Shown here one piece after another: positions 23,690 to 24,534 of a stretch of 24,534 nt of DNA. The stretch lies in the NCBI RefSeq assembly GCF_901873445.1, contig NZ_CABFLN010000024.1, positions 1 through 24,534 on the forward strand. The letters run 5' to 3'. Every line of letters starts with the position of its first letter. The first letter of the stretch is position 1. The position numbers and the translations under genes were made by a program. This DNA is from Gemella haemolysans. GTDB taxonomy: Bacteria > Bacillota > Bacilli > Staphylococcales > Gemellaceae. The notes under the pieces are model-generated. The model was given only the letters and a program-made list of their open reading frames with translations. It was not told where the DNA came from and searched no databases.

Positions 23690-23698
23690 ATTATACCA
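23690..23698 (-). promoter_or_regulatory. Extended -10 promoter of the candidate small transcript
   Basis: Minus-strand TGGTATAAT, identical to the rgg and codY extended -10 elements in this window. The expected start is near 23683. No clear -35. Confidence 0.5.
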
Positions 23699-23723
23699 TG
23701 AAGTTCACATAATATAATGTATT

Positions 23724-24350
23724 GTGTTAAAATTGTCACTTTTTATTATTTTATAGTAAATATTCATAGAAAAATGACACCAGTGACACTTTATTTAAAA
23801 TTAACACTAAAATTATAATTTTTATCTATCAAGTTCTTCAAATTCTCTAAATTACTTTTAGATATATCAACATATCATAAATTACTGATAAACAAGAAAT
23901 TATTAGATATAATAAATTCGAAAAATTTCATTGTTTGTTTTATTTACTTATGAAAATTTAACACTAAAAATATTTTAATGAACATTTGAATAATAATATA
24001 TTTTTTATTAACACTCACAAAAAAGGGCTGTTCACCTTAACAGTCCTTAATTAATAAACTTCTTTTTTTGTTGTGTTGTTTTAACCTTTTTATATAAGTA
24101 CTTTATATAAACTTCTTAACTTTCATTTTATAAAACATATTATTTTTAAAAATTGTTGAAATTTATTACTAAAATTATCTAGAACGGGAATTAGTAAGTA
24201 CTTTTATAATAATGATTTCTTATATATTTTAACATTAATTTAACACGTATTTTTAAAAGGTGACAAATATGTCCTATCCTGGAGAGTTTCTCCTTTATTT
24301 CTTTATAATATATCCGGATACGACAAATATGTCATATGTTTTTGTGTTAA
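23724..24350. repeat. Six dispersed TTAACAC heptamers
   Basis: Exact copies on the plus strand at 23801, 23958, 24008 and 24240, and in reverse as GTGTTAA at 23724 and 24344. Two are extended as TTAACACTAAAA. This is more than base composition alone would give in about 630 bases. Meaning unknown. Confidence 0.45.
24023..24048 (-). terminator. Minus-strand terminator in the gene-poor region
   Basis: Arms AAGGGCTGTT (24023-24032) and AACAGTCCTT (24039-24048) pair with one G-T, around a six-base loop. Six A at 24019-24024 give a U tract on the minus strand. It implies transcription entering from the right, perhaps from beyond or within the IS-like end. Confidence 0.7.
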
Positions 24351-24397
24351 TTCTTTTGTTTTTTATATTAAACATTTAACGATACGACAATTTAGTC
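24262..24397. repeat. Three GACA-type dyads about 60 bases apart
   Basis: GACAAATATGTC at 24262-24273 and again at 24322-24333, and the variant GACAATTTAGTC at 24386-24397. The last two extend to TACGACA...GTCATA. Each is an imperfect inverted repeat. The spacings are 60 and 64 bases. They look like protein-binding sites. Confidence 0.6.
24269..24379 (+). CDS. Candidate 36-codon ORF, hydrophobic C-terminus
   Basis: ATG 24269 with AAGGTGA ending five bases upstream. The protein begins MSYPGEFLLYFFIIY and ends YVFVLILLFFILNI, a likely single membrane helix. Two of the GACA dyads fall in the same frame, so TNMSY is encoded across each, the first copy spanning the start codon. No good promoter is seen. 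A short toxin-like or membrane peptide is possible, but T-rich DNA readily gives such ORFs. Confidence 0.2.
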   Translation: MSYPGEFLLYFFIIYPDTTNMSYVFVLILLFFILNI

Positions 24398-24458
24398 ATA
24401 CAATTTCGTTTTAAAGAATAGTTATTCTTAAAAATAAACCTCAAGGCATAACACTCTA

Positions 24459-24534
24459 TGGTACTGCACCCAAAAAGTTGGACAAAATATTAAGTTATTT
24501 TTGTTTAGTATTTTAAACTTTAAAGTCAGTAAAT
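24459..24534. mobile_element. End of a probable IS3-family (IS150-group) insertion sequence, cut by the window edge
   Basis: TGGTACTGCACCCAAAAAGT, continuing TGGACA (24459-24484), has the form of IS3-family terminal inverted repeats as I know them: TG at the tip and the CACCCAAAAAGTTGGACA core. The remaining 50 bases would be inside the element and hold no coding sequence I can identify. Left or right end cannot be decided from this piece. Confidence 0.55.

Larger units (their letters stand above)
23205..24458. other. Long region without an ordinary gene
   Basis: About 1.25 kb, strongly AT-rich. It holds the rgg promoter, a second minus-strand promoter, two minus-strand terminators, three copies of a GACA...TGTC-type dyad, six TTAACAC heptamers, two AAGTACTT palindromes exactly 100 bases apart, and a few tiny ORFs. 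I see no tRNA and no protein gene longer than about 36 codons. Confidence 0.7.

Noticed and set aside
23717..23818. A 33-codon plus-strand ORF starting MYCVKIVTF
   Set aside because: No ribosome site before the ATG and no promoter in that direction; composition is just that of AT-rich DNA.
24293..24373. A 26-codon minus-strand ORF starting MFNIKNKRIN
   Set aside because: No ribosome site before the ATG and no clear promoter. It overlaps the dyads and the competing plus-strand ORF.
23248..24458. A CRISPR array or replication origin in the gene-poor region
   Set aside because: No regular direct repeats with spacers and no TTATCCACA-type DnaA boxes; the dyads are too few and too short.
1..24534. 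tRNA or rRNA genes
   Set aside because: I saw no cloverleaf-type sequence with a GGTTCRA T-loop and no conserved rRNA stretch.

Overview
The window is AT-rich, low-GC Gram-positive chromosome. Bacillales-type genes (codY, trmFO, scpAB, murT-gatD, nifZ-thiI) sit beside streptococcal-looking ones (a mutX-type hydrolase, a Vex-like ABC transporter, an Rgg-type regulator). That mixture fits the genus Gemella best; this is an inference from gene content, not a database result. Most promoters I can read share the extended -10 TGnTATAAT.

Layout, left to right. (1) 85-5978: one tight minus-strand operon with its own promoter, in the order xerD-like, scpA, scpB, rluB, response regulator, murT, gatD, ending in a terminator at 85-116. 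It couples chromosome segregation, ribosome maturation and peptidoglycan/lipid II amidation. (2) 6014-7730: a minus-strand pair, a DUF1275 membrane protein and a NUDIX hydrolase. (3) 7863-9149: a plus-strand group, a small DUF2929-like membrane protein, mutX and an FlK-type thioesterase, ended by a bidirectional terminator. (4) 9163-13839: minus-strand codY with its own promoter, preceded by the tRNA-modification run nifZ-thiI-trmFO. (5) 13904-15721: minus-strand cmk-plsC-hotdog thioesterase. (6) 15818-18550: topB and a divergent nucleoside deoxyribosyltransferase-like gene. (7) 18551-18743: a gene-free block made almost wholly of hairpins. (8) 18744-22050: a Vex-like transporter (two FtsX-type permeases and an ATPase). 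(9) 22275-23247: an Rgg/MutR-type regulator with its own promoter and terminator. (10) 23248-24458: about 1.2 kb without an ordinary gene but dense in promoters, terminators, dyads and tiny ORFs. (11) 24459-24534: what looks like the end of an IS3-family element.

Most genes are conserved housekeeping genes. Two gene losses stand out. The XerD-like protein has lost several catalytic residues, and the usual xerC-hslV-hslU block between trmFO and codY is absent. The SrrA/ResD-like regulator also has no adjacent kinase.

The best candidate for an undescribed system is the right end: an Rgg regulator, a peptide-exporter-like ABC operon, and two very short hydrophobic ORFs. One (9 codons) lies between the rgg stop and its terminator. 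The other (14 codons) lies in an apparent stand-alone transcription unit just upstream. The layout recalls leaderless-peptide signalling by Rgg-family regulators, but nothing here proves that either peptide is made.
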